Assembly: GCF_048564905.1 (NCBI RefSeq)
Contig: NC_133007.1
Span: forward strand, 4,588,001-4,652,000
Origin: Vicugna pacos
Taxonomy: Eukaryota > Chordata > Mammalia > Artiodactyla > Camelidae
Direction of reading: 5' to 3'
Length of the DNA stretch: 64,000 nt
A program made the position numbers and the translations under genes. Below, piece by piece: positions 1 to 12,975 of the stretch; position 1 is the first letter of the stretch, and each line of letters begins with the position of its first letter. The notes beneath the pieces were generated by a model. It was not told the origin of the DNA. It did no database searches and was given only the letters and a program-made list of their open reading frames with translations.

Positions 1-1867
1 AGAAATTTCAAAGATCCCATATATTCACCTATTATAAACTTTAAACTAATGAACAAGTAGAGGTATTTTTTTTTCTGATTGAACCCATCAATATTTGTTT
101 ACCATTGGAAAGACTTTTTTAAAAATACCAGACAAATTAAGGATTACAAAATTACTGTATCACCAGACAATAAGTATGAAGGATGCAAGATTATTATCTG
201 GTTACATTCCTGCCATGCTTTTGCTTTTTTATTTCTGCTTACCCTATTTATGTTATAGATGTTTTTTCAATTTAACCTGTAACCCAAGGTTTTATTAGAA
301 CACCTAGGGAGCTGGTACTACAAAAAAGATTTCGTGTCATCTTTATGAAATTATAACTTGTTTTTAATGTTAGTATGTTTTTTTAATTCAACACTAAGGG
401 GGCCTTGGAGAAAACTGTAGTTTCTGCTAGTTTGAACTAAAAGGATGACCCCTTCTGATGAGATAAACCTGAAGTCTTAACATGGTGAAAAGTACTTTTC
501 ACGCTCTATGTAAATTACTGAACGCAGAGCAGAATTTCTTGGGCTTCCATATCCCTTGGGGGCACTTCCAAGTGTAATTCAAGGTAGTGAGCACTAGATG
601 GCACTGCTGAGTCATAACCAGGCTGCTGATTTTTCCACGTTTTATGTTATAGACTTAAGAATCTTTGTTATTAACAACAGTAAAGTTCTTGAGTAATTAA
701 AGAAATTTTAAGCATTTCAAAGAGGGAAAAAAAAGCCCTTAAGCCAATTTAGGATGTCCTCTGCATTACTATAAACCTTTCCCCAGTTGCTATTACTCTA
801 AATCAAGTTCTCTAGATGAGGTTTTAAATATATAACTACATATAAATATAACTATAAATGCAAACACAAAAACATTTAAATCAAACACTGGTGTACTTTC
901 AGATGATAATTATAATTTAAGTGAAAAGGAATAAGGCTCTCCTGAGGAAAGTTTTCAGCTTTGCTAAAGCAACGTGCCACTAACCATCCTTAGAGCAGGA
1001 GGGGCAAGGAGCAAATTATGGGTTTAGCCTTTCATCTGCATGATGTTCTCAGGACCTCTACACAGAGGCTCTTCTGTCCACTTTGGGAATGAAGTCTCCT
1101 GGTCTTTCCACTTAAGAACGAGAAGTGTCAATATGGCAAGTGCCCCACCCCAGCAGCGTCCGAAACTATTCTGGGCTTGTAAAGGGGGACTGACAGTGAC
1201 AGTCAGAGGTCTCTTGCCTCACCCTCACAAATGCTGTCCTCAAGTCCTCCCGTTGTTCAGATAAACAGCCAGGGCTGGGACTGGATCTGACCAAGCTAAC
1301 AAAACTTCTCCAAAACCCAAACTCTTAAGAAGTAACCTTGCCCTTTGGAACGTCACAACTTTTTTTTTTAAGGACCTTACACTTTTATAAAGCAATACAG
1401 TGGCTTCTCAACTCACCAACAACAAAAGAAATACAGGTGACATTAAAAATCTCTTAACGCTAACATGCAGACTGCCATTCCCCAGTTCATTCATTTATTC
1501 AGTTAATGTGGCCACGTGCCAGGAGCAGTGCTCAGAGCTGGTAACGCACAGTGAACAGAAGGGATGGGGGTCCCTGCCTTTACAGGACCTACTGTTTAGT
1601 AATAGAGGACGTTAATATTTTTAATGTTGCTGATAAGTTAACAGACACTGACATCACCTCAAATCCTTTTTGGAAGTAAGCCTGATATAAACCAATAAAA
1701 ATCAGACTCGCTGGTCATGGTATCACGGCAGGAAAGACCATGGATCTATGGAGAGTGAGAAAATCATTCAGAAGAAGGTACTTCTGACTTTGGTGCTCCG
1801 ATCTGCTCCATGGAAAGCGAACTGTGATTCACTGCCTAAGTGGTCACACACAGCTACACATACTCTT
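1..1867. other. Intronic sequence without a recognisable gene
   Basis: AT-rich non-coding DNA, inferred to be RGL1 intron from the position of ARPC5 and APOBEC4. Open frames are short and none has convincing splice sites or a family signature. A stretch near 1490-1600 resembles a very old interspersed repeat ('attcattca... gccaggagcagtgctc' style), but I cannot name its family. Confidence 0.5.
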
Positions 1868-1998
1868 TTTTTTTAACCTTTTTGGGGGGTTTTTTGGAGG
1901 GGGGTTTGGGGGGAGGTAGTTAGGTTTATTTATTTTTTTATGGAGGTACTGGGGATCGAACTACGCATGCGCTCTACCACTGAGCTAGACCCTCCCCT
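1868..1998 (-). mobile_element. Camelid tRNA-derived SINE, reverse orientation
   Basis: The tRNA-like head lies at the right end ('gagctagaccctcccc' reading forward), with the complement of the pol III B box ('gggatcgaac') at about 1952-1961. The left end is a T/G-rich tail. A 17-base target-site duplication with two mismatches flanks it: 'cagctacacatactctt' at 1851-1867 and 'cagctgcacattctctt' at 1999-2015. The duplication fixes the ends and shows L1-type mobilisation. Confidence 0.85.
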
Positions 1999-2319
1999 CA
2001 GCTGCACATTCTCTTTACTTCATTTTCATGAAGAAAAGTAAACAGACATTGTGAATGCTTTACAAGAAACCAAACTGGACAGTCTTCCTCAAATTGTTAT
2101 TCCTTTTCCCCAAAGTTCCAACTCTTCTTCACCTGCTTTAATAACTTCATCTTTATGGAAATAAAATAATTAATATTTTAATAAGGACTATGAATCATCA
2201 ACAAAATGATAAATTGTAAATGCAAACAATTTTATCCCATTAGAAGAAGGTCTTCCACTTTAGAAGGCTATTTTATCCAGAACCTCTGTCCAAATTTTAA
2301 CCCTGAAGGTACCCCATTC

Positions 2320-2515
2320 TCCAGTCATCCTGACATGACAGACCGAGTTCAGGTCCCCTCTCTACCCCTCACTACTCCCTGTGTGACCTGCTTTCCTCAC
2401 CTCTGAGGTGGAGGTAATACCGACGCCGCGGTGGCACAGCACGACTAAGGGAGACGTGTGTGTAAAACGCCTGCCGCTGTGTGTCGCACACAGTGAGGGC
2501 TTGATAAACAGCAAC
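2320..2515 (+). mobile_element. MIR SINE fossil
   Basis: Diverged MIR core: a stretch like 'gagttcaggtcc', then 'ctgtgtgacc', 'tcctcacctctgaggtgg', and an end like 'acacagtgagggcttgataaa'. No target-site duplication is visible, as expected at this age. Confidence 0.6.
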
Positions 2516-3884
2516 TGTCACAGTGTCCAGATTTCAGTGAAGAATTCCACTGATACATTCACAAGAGGAACAGAAACCAATGATGAGCAAGATTTTAAGA
2601 GAGGAGGGAATCTAGCTTCTCTGAAGAAACTTAAGCCTCCTGGCCTGGCCAGTCTGTATCCCAGGAGACGGAAAGAACTTAGCAAACAAGATCATGGCGC
2701 CAACGGTGAGTATCTTTAAGGAATCTTAGCAAGAAAAGAAAATGGCAGAAGGAAGGAGAGTCCCAATTTTCAAAACGATAAATAAGGCAAGTTCTGTAAA
2801 CTGCTAAACCTCAACACTCTAAACAGACTATTAAAATGTGCAGTCATTTAAAGAACATTGTGGGGCCACTGCTGAGGATGAGTTAGTCCAAACAACACCA
2901 TCTCCTTCTTTCACAGCCAACTAGTAAGATCTGGGAAACATGACAGATACGATCCAGCAGGAAAAAGGCCTTTGACAGGGAGCTTACACTATCCTTTGGA
3001 CATGAAGAAGAAATACAAATTGAGTGATGATGCAGACTCATTATCTGCTAGATGAATGCCAAATACTACTTTTAATGGATACAAAATTTTAATCCAGAAG
3101 GAAGTATCTAGTGATCAGCCTCGGGGCTTCATGTCAGTCCTCTCCTGGTAAACCTGGTTCACTTGGATTAAGCCACAAAGCAGCCTTGAAGGGGTGTCAG
3201 TTCCCAGGGAGAAGGGACTTGCCAGCTAGTCCCTTGCTCCATCACTGGCTCCCAGAATAGGACCTGGCAGCCTGCGGGAGCTTATTAAATCCTACTTGAG
3301 TGAATTTAAAATGTGTGAAAAAGATGAAGTTGAGGGGATTAATAAATACGCTGAATGGCTCAATCAGAAACCAAAAGGCCTTCGCAGGACAGGATGATGG
3401 CCTGAATCAGACCCAGGTAATTGCTCCCAGAGGGAAAAGCCTCGGCTTTGGAGTCAGGCGGACTCTGGTTTCAATCTTGGTTCTACTCCTTGTCAAGGAG
3501 GAAAAGAGGGGTAGTGGGCGGGGAATTGCGGTGAGGTTTCAATTTAAAAAAAAAAAAAAGGTCTTTCGCATAAATCCAAAATTGATCAAGTACTTAGTGT
3601 GAAAATATTTCAGCTAGGGTGGCAAGTAACTGGGGAAAATATTCATTCCTACTACAAAAATATAGTTGAGAATAATCAAACATGAGGTTCTAGCTGGGCT
3701 ACTTCTGAGAGCAAAAGGGGTCACTGTTAATTACGCTAGGGCAACAGGTACAAGTTGGGGGTGCCCTCGGCAAACTGGGACGTACAATCACACCATTTAG
3801 AGCGCACACCAAAAGCTCTAGGCACTTGAGCTGACAAAAAGTTAAGTGGATAGACAATTTGCTGTAATTGGTTTAAAAATACAC
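2516..3884. other. Intronic stretch with small ancient repeat remnants
   Basis: No gene is supported. About 3240-3300 looks like an L2/MIR 3' end ('gaataggacctggcagcctg... gagcttattaaat'). About 3435-3490 looks like the start of a MIR ('ctttggagtcaggcggactctgg'). An A-run lies at 3547-3559. Confidence 0.4.
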
Positions 3885-4055
3885 TAGCTCCCTAAGTGCT
3901 CACTGTATTCCTGGCACTAAGTCCTTTACATACGCTGACTTGTTTAATACTCACAAAAATATTATGAAGTATTATTATCCTACATACGGATGAAGAAACT
4001 GAGTCACAGAGAGGTTAAATAACTTGTTCAGGGTTACCAGTCTGCTTACCCTAAG
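3885..4055 (+). mobile_element. MIR SINE fossil
   Basis: Reads as MIR in the sense direction: 'aagtgctcactgtattcctggcac', 'taatactcacaaa', then 'gatgaagaaactgagtcacagagaggttaaataacttg'. It is diverged and has no intact ends. Confidence 0.75.
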
Positions 4056-7000
4056 GTTATCGCTAGCTGAGCAGAGAGACGCCAAAGCCAGCGGCCCTGC
4101 GCGTGCGCATTTAACCACGTGTTCTGTCACTTCGCGCTGCACTGAAATGCGCTGACCCAGGCGAGAGACGGTCCTACTTGTCTCTGTCAGAGCACGGCTA
4201 GGGACATTGTTGTGATTCCAGGTCCGTGTTTTTCAAACGAACTAGGTACACTCAGGTGTGTTAAAGATGGCAGGGAAATGTGAAATGATGATACACGCGG
4301 ATTGAGCAGAAGGAAATACTTATCGACTTGGGAGGGCGTGAGAACAGCTCAGCTGGAGGAAAAGTTACACACACTGTATTCATCAGCTTTCAAATTTTCT
4401 TAGCCAGTGAGATCCAGTTCGCATATGCAGTTGATGATGTAATGAAATAACTTAATTATGCAATCGGGACAAAAGTCTCATGGAAACCTTACTACAAGTG
4501 ACAAACTCTGATATTTTCTATCTGTTCTAAGCCATTTCTTCTTTGTCTTCTATTTTCATGCTGGCCACAGCCAACTAAAATTATTTGACCACCCTGGATT
4601 TTAGCCCAAAATTGGAAAAATGCTGCTGTATATGATCCCAAGGAGAGAAACTAAAAAGCAATGGATAGATGTTATAGGAATATATATTTTAACTCAGCAT
4701 AAACAATAAAGAAGTGTCAGAGAAATTCAAGATGTAATGAGCTACTTCAGAACAAGGGGAGTCCCATCACTGCAGGTGATGTAAGTGTCCCATCATAGGC
4801 TATGCTATGGACAGAGTAGAGGGGGTTCCAGTGTTAGTTAAATGGCTAAAACAGAAGAATATTAAGTTTTATTTCAAAACCTGGGATCTCATTATTCTAA
4901 ACTACACTTCTGTAATAGAAATAATACTTTCCCTTCAACAATGTCCATTTTCCAAAATGCTTAGGTATGTTCCAAGCTACCAAAATAGAAGGAAAGAAGG
5001 AAGGTTGGAAAGAAGGAAGACAAGGAAAAGGGGAAAGAAAGAAGGAAGGAGGAATGGAAGAAAGGGGAGGGAAGGAAAGAAGGAAGAGAGGCAGGGAGGG
5101 AAGAATAGGAAAAAAGGAGAACAAAGAGAGGAGAAATAAAACTAAGTAGAATTTAAGTGTTTCCTACGTAAATTAAAGCGTTTTGGGAAAGTCTAAAACC
5201 CCACTTTCCCAATCCCAACAAAAATGTAATTTGGGTTCAGCAAGAGTGCAAGATTCGTGAGTTCCCTGCACAAGAAAAAGAAGGAAAAAAAGGCATCTGA
5301 AAGTGACTCTGGGCTCTATAATTAGCTCTGATAGTTTTCTTTCAGATCATTCTGGATGGTCAGCTCAGAACAGAAGAGCTGAGACTGGCTCAGGACTTGA
5401 TGTGTAAAATAGCTTTCAGCATGGTTTGGTCAATCCTTTTTGACAGGTGTACACATTTTGCAACAATCTTCAAAGGAAACTTCTGGGAGAGCCTCCCAAA
5501 TCCTTCTGAAGATACTGCCAAGAAAGGGAAAAGAGAAAATAAGAAGAGAAATCTAAATAAGGGAAAAATGATTGAAAGGAAGACACTAACACGAACCCCA
5601 AAGGATGCAACTGATGAAAGATTAAAAATTCTATTAGACTTCACCAACCACGCAACCCACCGTTTCTATGGGCTTATTACTCACACATAGTGCTCTCTCG
5701 CCACCAAGAAACCTTGTTTAATCTTCAGAGCCATGTTCAGAATCAGATGCTAACACCACTGGTACAGGGCTAGGGGTTGCTCTCTGAGTAAGATAGATGT
5801 TTCAGTGGTGATCTCGGCAGTGCTTCCTAAAAGGAATAAGAAAGTCCAAAGTGGAGTAGATGATCTATCCAATACGACCAAGAGCTCACTGGATGCTTCT
5901 CACTAAACTCACAAGATCTCAGAGAAAAAGGGTGAACAGACTAGAAGAGCCACAATCCAGCCACAGCACGCTGTATTGGGTACACGGGGAGACGGCTACT
6001 TATAAATAAAGCAAATAAAAGTAAATCAAAGGATATTCTTAACTGTAAACTCCTCTTTCTGACAAAATGAGTAATTCAGTATTTATCCTCAATTAACACT
6101 ATGGGTACATATATTACCAACATGTAATAGAAAGTCTTTGAAATTTACATACTCAATAAGTTAAGTGGTTTTGAAATGAAGTGGAAAGTTAGAAGCTTTT
6201 TGCCAAGACCATCTGGGCATCCTAGAAATCTGAATCCTAAGTTGGACCCATTCCCACATTGCTATAAACCACACTACAAACTCTCAAATCAGTGACAGTC
6301 CTTTGTGGAAAGATGAGTTCAGGAAATAAACTGAAACCAGACTTAAGTTTGGCAAGTCAGTGAAGACACAGACTTGGAAATAGAAGAAAAAGAATAGACG
6401 TTGACATAATTCAGGTAGGTTGGAATTCAAAGCATGATGGGACCTTGGCAACACAGACCAGCTGGAGCAAGATGAAGCCAAGACCCAGCCAGGCACAATC
6501 TAGGGAAACACATACCAGCTCCAGAGGTCCGTCTGCCAGGTGGATGTTTGCAAACCCAATGTACCATGGCCAAAGGCACCGAAAGCTCACACTTGGTTCG
6601 GGCAGACACTGGGAACAGGAGAACAAATCCAAGGACAGGGCATGGCCCTGAAGTCCAGACTCACAGTCAGAGCAAGACTTCTACTTCCAGCAATGTTGTG
6701 ATCTAAGTACACACAAAAAAAGCCTAGAATTGCTGGATAAAATATAAGAGTCACAGGGAAGTGAGAGAAATTCTAGATCCAAAGTCAAGGAAAAACATAA
6801 CCACAGGTTTGTGACACTGGCACTGACATTTAGGCTGTCCAGAGGGTATTTGTTGATACTGGTAAGTAGGAAGCTTGGGTGTTCACAGCCATATGGAAAC
6901 AGAGGATGAAGCCTTGGGTTTGCTCAGTGTGAAGAGGTGGGACAGAGCCCCTCCTTGCCCGTCATGCCCTCCAAGGGCTACTTTCTCAGTAGAAAGAGAT

Positions 7001-7084
7001 GACAAGGAACCCGTCTGTTTCAGGATGGATGCTTGGGGTGGGGAGCCTCCCCAGACACAAGGATGAAACTTACACTACCTAACT
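4056..7084. other. Intronic stretch, no gene seen, with a GA-rich tract
   Basis: Mainly unique intronic DNA. The only obvious structure is the purine tract annotated separately at 4983-5148. The ORFs over 5.39-5.69 kb and 6.28-6.65 kb occur on both strands and show no protein family, so I do not call them. About 6650-6870 may be an old L1 fragment, but I cannot place it. Confidence 0.4.
4983..5148. repeat. GA-rich imperfect (GAAGG)n microsatellite
   Basis: About 165 bases almost purely of A and G, built from irregular 'ggaag', 'ggaaag' and 'gagg' units. Such homopurine tracts can adopt triplex (H-DNA) structure. The lysine/arginine/glutamate-rich open frames across it on the + strand are artefacts of composition. 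Confidence 0.85.
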
Positions 7085-8324
7085 GAAAAGAAGGAACACT
7101 TCCAGACTCATTTTAGGAGGCTTGCATTACCCTGATACTGAAGCCAGATGAAGACACTACAAGAAAAGAAAACTACAAGCCAACATCCCAGATGAACATA
7201 GATGTGAACAGTGTCAACAAGATACTAGCAAACTGAGTTCAAGGGCACATTAAAAGGGTCTACACCCTGATCAAGTGGGATTTACCCCTGGGATGCTAGG
7301 ATGCTTCAACATACACAGATCAATAAATGTCATACAGCACATTAATAGAAGGGAGGATAAAAGCCATGATAATTTTAATAGATGCAGAAAAACCATTTGA
7401 CAAAATTCAACATCCTTTCGTGATAAAACTCTCAAAAGATTAGTTGTAGAGGGAACATAACTCAACATAATAAAGGCCACATATGACAAGCCCACAGCTA
7501 ACACCACACTCAATGGTGAAAAGTTAAAAAAAAAAAAACAGTCTTTCCTCTAAGATCAGGAACAGGACAAGCATGCCCACTCTCGCCGCTTCTATTCAAC
7601 GTAGTACTGGAAGTCCCAGCCACAGCACTCGGACAAGAAAAATAACTAAAAGGCATCCAACTTAGAAATGAAGAAGTAAAATTATTTCTGTTTGCAGCTG
7701 AGATGATCTTAATGTAAAAAATGCTAAAGACTACCAAAAAAAAATTGTTACAACTAGTAAGTGAATTGAGCAAAATCGCAGGATACAAAATCAACACAGA
7801 AAAATCATTTGTGTTTCTATACACTAATAATGAGCTATCTGAAGGTAACTGAAAAAACAGTTCCCTCAAAAACAGTAAAATACTTAGGAATAAATCCAAC
7901 CATGGAGGCAAAACATCTGCACACTGAAAACTATAAGACACGGATGAAAGAAACTGAAGAAAACACAAATAAATGGAAAGATATCCCATGCTCTTGGGCT
8001 GGAAGAATTAATACTGTTAAAATGTCCACACCACCCGAAGTGACCTACAAATTCAACGCAACCCCTATCAAAATTCCACTGGCATTCTTCATAGAAATTG
8101 AAAAAAAGAACTATATTAAAATTTGTATGGAATCACAAAAGACCTTGAATAGCCAAAACAATTTTGTGGAAGAATAAAGCTGGAGACATCACACAACCTG
8201 ATTTCAAAATATAATACAAAGCGATGACGGAGGGGTTGGGGGAGAGTATGGTACTGCTACATAGACTGATGGAACAGAATAAAGCCGAGAAATAAACCTA
8301 TGCACATACAGCCAGCTAATCCTT
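7085..8324 (+). mobile_element. L1 ORF2 fragment (reverse transcriptase region), left part of a split L1
   Basis: Sense-strand L1 ORF2 text: the 'gcaggatacaaaatcaacacagaaaaatc' type segment near 7775 and 'ataagacacggatgaaagaaactga' near 7934. The longest open piece, 7809-8177, contains residues like KYLGINP and [17 protein letters not shown]. Many stops interrupt the rest. It breaks off at 8324 in ORF2, and the same reading resumes at 12976, so this is the left half of an element split by a later insertion. Confidence 0.85.
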
Positions 8325-11300
8325 GTCTTGAAGTATTTTTTAATTTCTTTTTTGATTTCATTGTTGACCCATTGGTTTTACTTAGCATGTTGTTTAGTCT
8401 CCAGGCAGTCATTTTTTTCTCATTTTCCTGTGGTTGATTTCTAGCTTCATGCCATTGTGGTCAGAAAAGATGCTTGAAATAATTTTTATCCTCTTAAATT
8501 TGTTGAGGCTTCTTTTGTGCCCAAGTATGTGGTCTATCCTAGAATTTTCCATGAGCACTTGAAAAGAATGTATATTCTGTTTTTTAGGGTTGTAATGTCC
8601 TAAAAATATCAACTAAGTCCAGCTTCCTATTGTGTCATTTAGTATCTCCATTGCCTTATTGATTTGCTGTCTAGAAGACCTGTCCAACGATGTTAGTGGG
8701 ATGTTGAAGTCTCTTACTATTATTGTATTCCCATCAATTTCTCCCATTATGTCCGTTAGTATTTGTTTTATATATTTTGGTGCTCCTATATTGGGTGCAT
8801 ATATGTTAATGAGTGTAATAGCCTCATCCTGTATTGCTCCTTTGATCATTACATAATGTCCTTTTTTATCTTTCTTTATGCTTCTGTTTTTGGGGTTTTT
8901 ATATATATATATATATGTTATTGAAGTATAATCAATTTAAATGTTGTGTCAATTTCTGGTGTATAGGATAATAGTTCAGTCATACATGAACATACATGTA
9001 TTCATTTTCACATTCTTTTTCACAATAAGTTATTACAAGATATTGAATATAGTTCCCTGTGATATACAGTATGAACTTGCTATTTATCTATTTTATATAT
9101 ATTAGTATCTGCAAATCTCAAACTCCCAATTTATCTCTTTTGACTGCCTTCTCCCCTTGGTAACCATAAGTTTGTTTTCTATGTCTGTGAGTCTGTTTCT
9201 GTTTTGTAAATAAGTTAGTTTGTATTTTTTTTTATTCCACATGTAAGTGATGTTATGTGGTATTTTTCTTTCTCTTTCTGGCTTACTTCACTTAGAATCC
9301 ATGTTGCTGCAAATAGCATTATTTTATTCACTTTTATGGCTGAGTAATATTCCATTGTATAAATATACTACAACTCCTTTATCCAGTCACCTGTTGATGG
9401 ACATTTAGGCTGTTTCCATGTCTTGGCTATTGTAGACAGTGCTGTTATGAACACTGGGGTGCAGGTGTCTTTTTGAATTAAGGTTCCCTCTGGATATATT
9501 CCTGTGAGTGGGACTGCTGGGTCATATGGTAAGTCTAGTTTTAGTCTTTTGAGGAATCTCTGTACTGTTTCCCATAACGGCTGCACCAAACTGCATTCCC
9601 ACCAACAGTGTAGGAGGGTTCCCTTTTCTCCACACCCTCTCCAGCATTAATTGTTTGTGGACTTTTGAATGTTGGCCATTCTGACTTGTGTGAGATGATA
9701 CCTCATTGTAGTTTTTATTTGCATTTCCTGATAATTAGCGCTATTGAGCATTTTTTCATGTACCTATCAGTTTGGACTTTGTTTCAAAGTCTATTTTATC
9801 TGATTGGAGTATTGCTACTCCCACTTTCTTGTCATTTCCATTTGCTTGAAATAGCTTTTTCCATCCTCTCATTCTCAGTCTATGTGTGCCCTTCACCCTA
9901 AAGTGAGTCTCTTGTAGGCAGCATATTGTAGACTCTTGTTTTATTATCCAATCTGCCACTCTATGTCTTTTGTTTTTCAACATTTTTAATTGAGTAATAG
10001 TCATTTTACAATGTTGTGTCAAATTACGTCTTTTGATTAAAGGATTTAGTCCATTAACATTTACAGTAATTACTGATAGATATGTGCTATTGCCATTATA
10101 AACTTTGTTTTCTAGTTGATTTGGTATTTCTTCATTCCTTTCTTCTACTTTTTGTTTTTCTTTTTGTGGTTTGCTAATTTTCTTTTGTATTAGCTTGGTT
10201 TCTTTTTGGTTTTTGTAACTCTATTGTATGCTTTTCATTTGTGGTTACCCTGTTTTTCAAGTTTCAACCCATTACCATATGTGTTTGCTTTAGACTGGTA
10301 GTCATGTTGGCTCAAAAATATCCTAGAAATAATGAAGAAAAAAAAATCTGTATTTTCTTGCTCCTCCCGCCCACCTTATATGATTTTGATATCCTCTTTT
10401 TTTATATCTTCATGTTTATTATTCTCTTGCAACTCATTGTAGTTATTGCATTTCCACTTACGGTTTTCTCATTTCTATAGCTTCCTGTTTCTTTTCTATT
10501 CAGAGTAGACCTTTCAATATTTCTTTTAGGATAGGTTTAATATTGCTGAACTCTTTCAGGTTTTTTTTTTTTTTGTCTATGAAATTCTTTATCTCTCCTT
10601 CTACTCTAAAGGATAGTCTTGCCAGATAGAGCATCCTAGGTTGCAGCTTTTTCTCCTTCAGAACTTTGAATGTATCTTGCCACTCCCTTCTGGCCTGCAG
10701 TGTTTGTGTAGAGAAATCAGCTGAAAGCCTTATGGGGGTTCGCTTGTAACTCACTCTTTGTTTTTCTCTTGCTGCCTTTAGAATTATTTCTTTAACTTTG
10801 GCCCTCTTAATTACAACATGTCTTGGTGTAGGTCTGTTTGGGTTCCTGTTTGGGACCCTCTGTTCTTCCTGTACTTGGATATGTTTCCTTCTTTGGGTTT
10901 GGGAGGTTTTTAGTCATGATTTTCTTCAAATATCTTTTCAATTCCCTTTCTCCTTCTCCTTCTCCTTCTCCTTCTGGGGCCCCTATTATGCATAGGTTGG
11001 CACACTTTATATTATCCCATAGGTCCCTTATATTGCTTTCATTGGTTTTTCCTTGCTTTTCTGTCTGCTGTGCTGATTGGGTGACTTCTGTTATCTGGTC
11101 TTCTAAGTCACTCATTCATTCCTCTGCATTATCTAGTCTGCTTTTGACTGCCTTTAGCTCAGCTCTTATCTCAGCCATTGAGTTTTCTGTTTTTAAGTAG
11201 CCTCTCTTTATAGTTTCTATTTCCTTTTCATAGTATTCTGCATCTCTGTTCATGGTCTCTCTTATTTCCTTCAGTGCTTTTATCACCCCCTTTTTGAAGG

Positions 11301-12975
11301 CATGATCTAGTAGACTGCCAAGGCCTATCTCATTGTTTGTTCTTTCAATTGGGAGTGGTTCCTCTGCTTCTTCATTTTACTTACATTTCTCAGGCTCTAT
11401 GGATAATTCAGGAGTATCAGTTATCTACTGTGGCCCTGAAGGGCTGTTTTTTGTAAAGTGGGCGCTTTCCTGTAGACTGTGCATCTAACAGTTTTGTCAA
11501 GAGGGCTGTCCTTAGTATGGACGGTTGCCATGTCTTTCTTCTGTGTGTGTCGGCTGTTACCCCTCTGAGTGTGGGTGTGGTTGGTGGGGTGGTGATCAGA
11601 GCCTGCCTTGACTCTTACTGCTGACTGGGGCCTCCTTTTACGTTCTGTGGTTGTCACAGCCCTGACAGGGCCAGATCTGCTCCCCTGTTGCTGGAATAAA
11701 GGCTTCCAGACCTGTTTCTGAGCTGTGGTATGTGGTAAGCGGGGCTGGAGCACTTCGGCTGGGAAGAAGAGTCACTGAGTGTACCTCCACAGGAGATGTC
11801 CACCGGGCAGTGCCCTCTGTGGGGCCATCTGTCACTTATGTGGGCTTATAAAGTACTGTTTGTTGACAGTGACCTTATCCCCACCTTAGCTGTGGGAATG
11901 TCAGCCACCTGCTCTGGTGTCCCCCAGGTTCTGCCCCCACAGAGCCACCAGTGCAGATCCACCAGTGTCAGGCGCTAGGACCTACTGTAGTGAGAGTGCA
12001 GTCACATGCCTGAATCCGAGGTGCACCACAGGGTCAGCACAGACCCCAACCCCGCCTCTGCATACAGGGTGGCCTGTTGTAAATGCTGCATCCTTACTTG
12101 CCCCCACAGCGTGCCAGAATTCTGCTTGCTGCCTATTCATCCCAGAGACATGGTTCCACAATGGCATCAGCAGTGCGAATCCACCCCACTTGCCTACAGC
12201 TGTAAACAAACCTCAGTTCCACCTGTGAAGTTGCAGAGCCCCTGGGAGTGGATTCAGGTTTCAGCCCTGCCTCCATCCCGGAGCCACACAGCAGCGATGC
12301 GATGGCTATGACCAAACGTCACCTCTCTTCTCCAGAGGATGCACCAATAACGGAGCCAAGCAGAGACAGCAGCTACGGCGCAGCTGCACTGTGCCCCTCC
12401 CCCATGCACACCAGCAGTGGTGCTTTTTGATGGGGGTCCTAGGCTGTTCTGTTCCACACACACTCCCAGCTGGAGCTTACACTGCCCTCCAGTTCCCTGA
12501 GGCTGCCTCTCTCTGTGCAGTGAGCCCCGGGCTCCTCACTCATCTCCAGCAGCCAGTCCCGGCCCAACCCTGCCAGCTCATGTCTAGGGCCGGGGATCAC
12601 AGGGACCCTCTGTGCTAGTTTCTCTTAGTTCTGTCTGCCAAGTGGCTGCCACTTTCTCCTCCAAGCCTCAGAAGCTCCACTTCTGTCCCCGCTGACTTCC
12701 CAGCTGGAGAGGGGGCATCACAATGTGAGGGTGCCTTTCTTCCTTTGCGGCTCCCTCCCCACAGGACAGGTCTCACACCAATTTCCTTTCTTTCTTTTTC
12801 TTTTTTGTCCTATCAGTTTTTGTGAGAAATTCTCCTGTATTTTGAAATGAGAGACACTCTACCAAAGTTCAGTAGGTGTTCTGTGCAGTTCAGTTGGTCT
12901 GTAGATGTAATTCTTGGTGTATTTGTGGGAGAGGGAAAGCTGTGAGTCCCTCTACTCAGCCATCCTGGCATTCTG
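8325..12975 (-). mobile_element. 5'-complete, 3'-truncated L1 inserted into an older L1
   Basis: Read on the - strand from 12975: an L1 start ('ggatggctgagtagaggg'), a G+C-rich 5' UTR to about 11.4 kb, ORF1 at about 11.2-10.5 kb (coiled-coil piece with EQ/NESN-like residues, then the FKVLKEKKLQPRMLYLARLSF block), and the ORF2 endonuclease (RHRVADWI... CCLQETHF; INIYAPNIGAPKYI; SRIDHILGHK). It stops at 8325 inside ORF2, in the equivalent of QWVNNEIKKEIKKYFK, with no 3' UTR and no poly(A). 18-base repeats, 14 of 18 identical, flank it (8307-8324 and 12976-12993). Another L1 tail is nested at about 8893-9768. Confidence 0.8.
8893..9768 (-). mobile_element. L1 3' end nested in the 8.3-13.0 kb L1
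   Basis: In reverse complement it contains the end of ORF2 (the 9368-9589 frame has [34 protein letters not shown]) and the L1 3' UTR, ending in T/TA-rich sequence near 8890-8925 that is the complement of the A-tail. The endonuclease sequence of the host L1 breaks off at about 8890 and resumes at about 9770 ('ctttgtttcaaagtctattttatctg'), so this is the younger insertion. It is 5'-truncated, the usual L1 form. The ends are known to within about 15 bases. Confidence 0.8.

Noticed and set aside
7271-7989. Open frames of 80 and 159 codons on the - strand
   Set aside because: They are antisense to L1 ORF2 and show no family. A long frame opposite an A-rich L1 coding strand is common.
11421-12618. 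Cluster of short frames on both strands in G+C-rich sequence
   Set aside because: The region is continuous with an L1 ORF1 on one side and an L1 5' end on the other, so it is L1 5' UTR rather than a gene.
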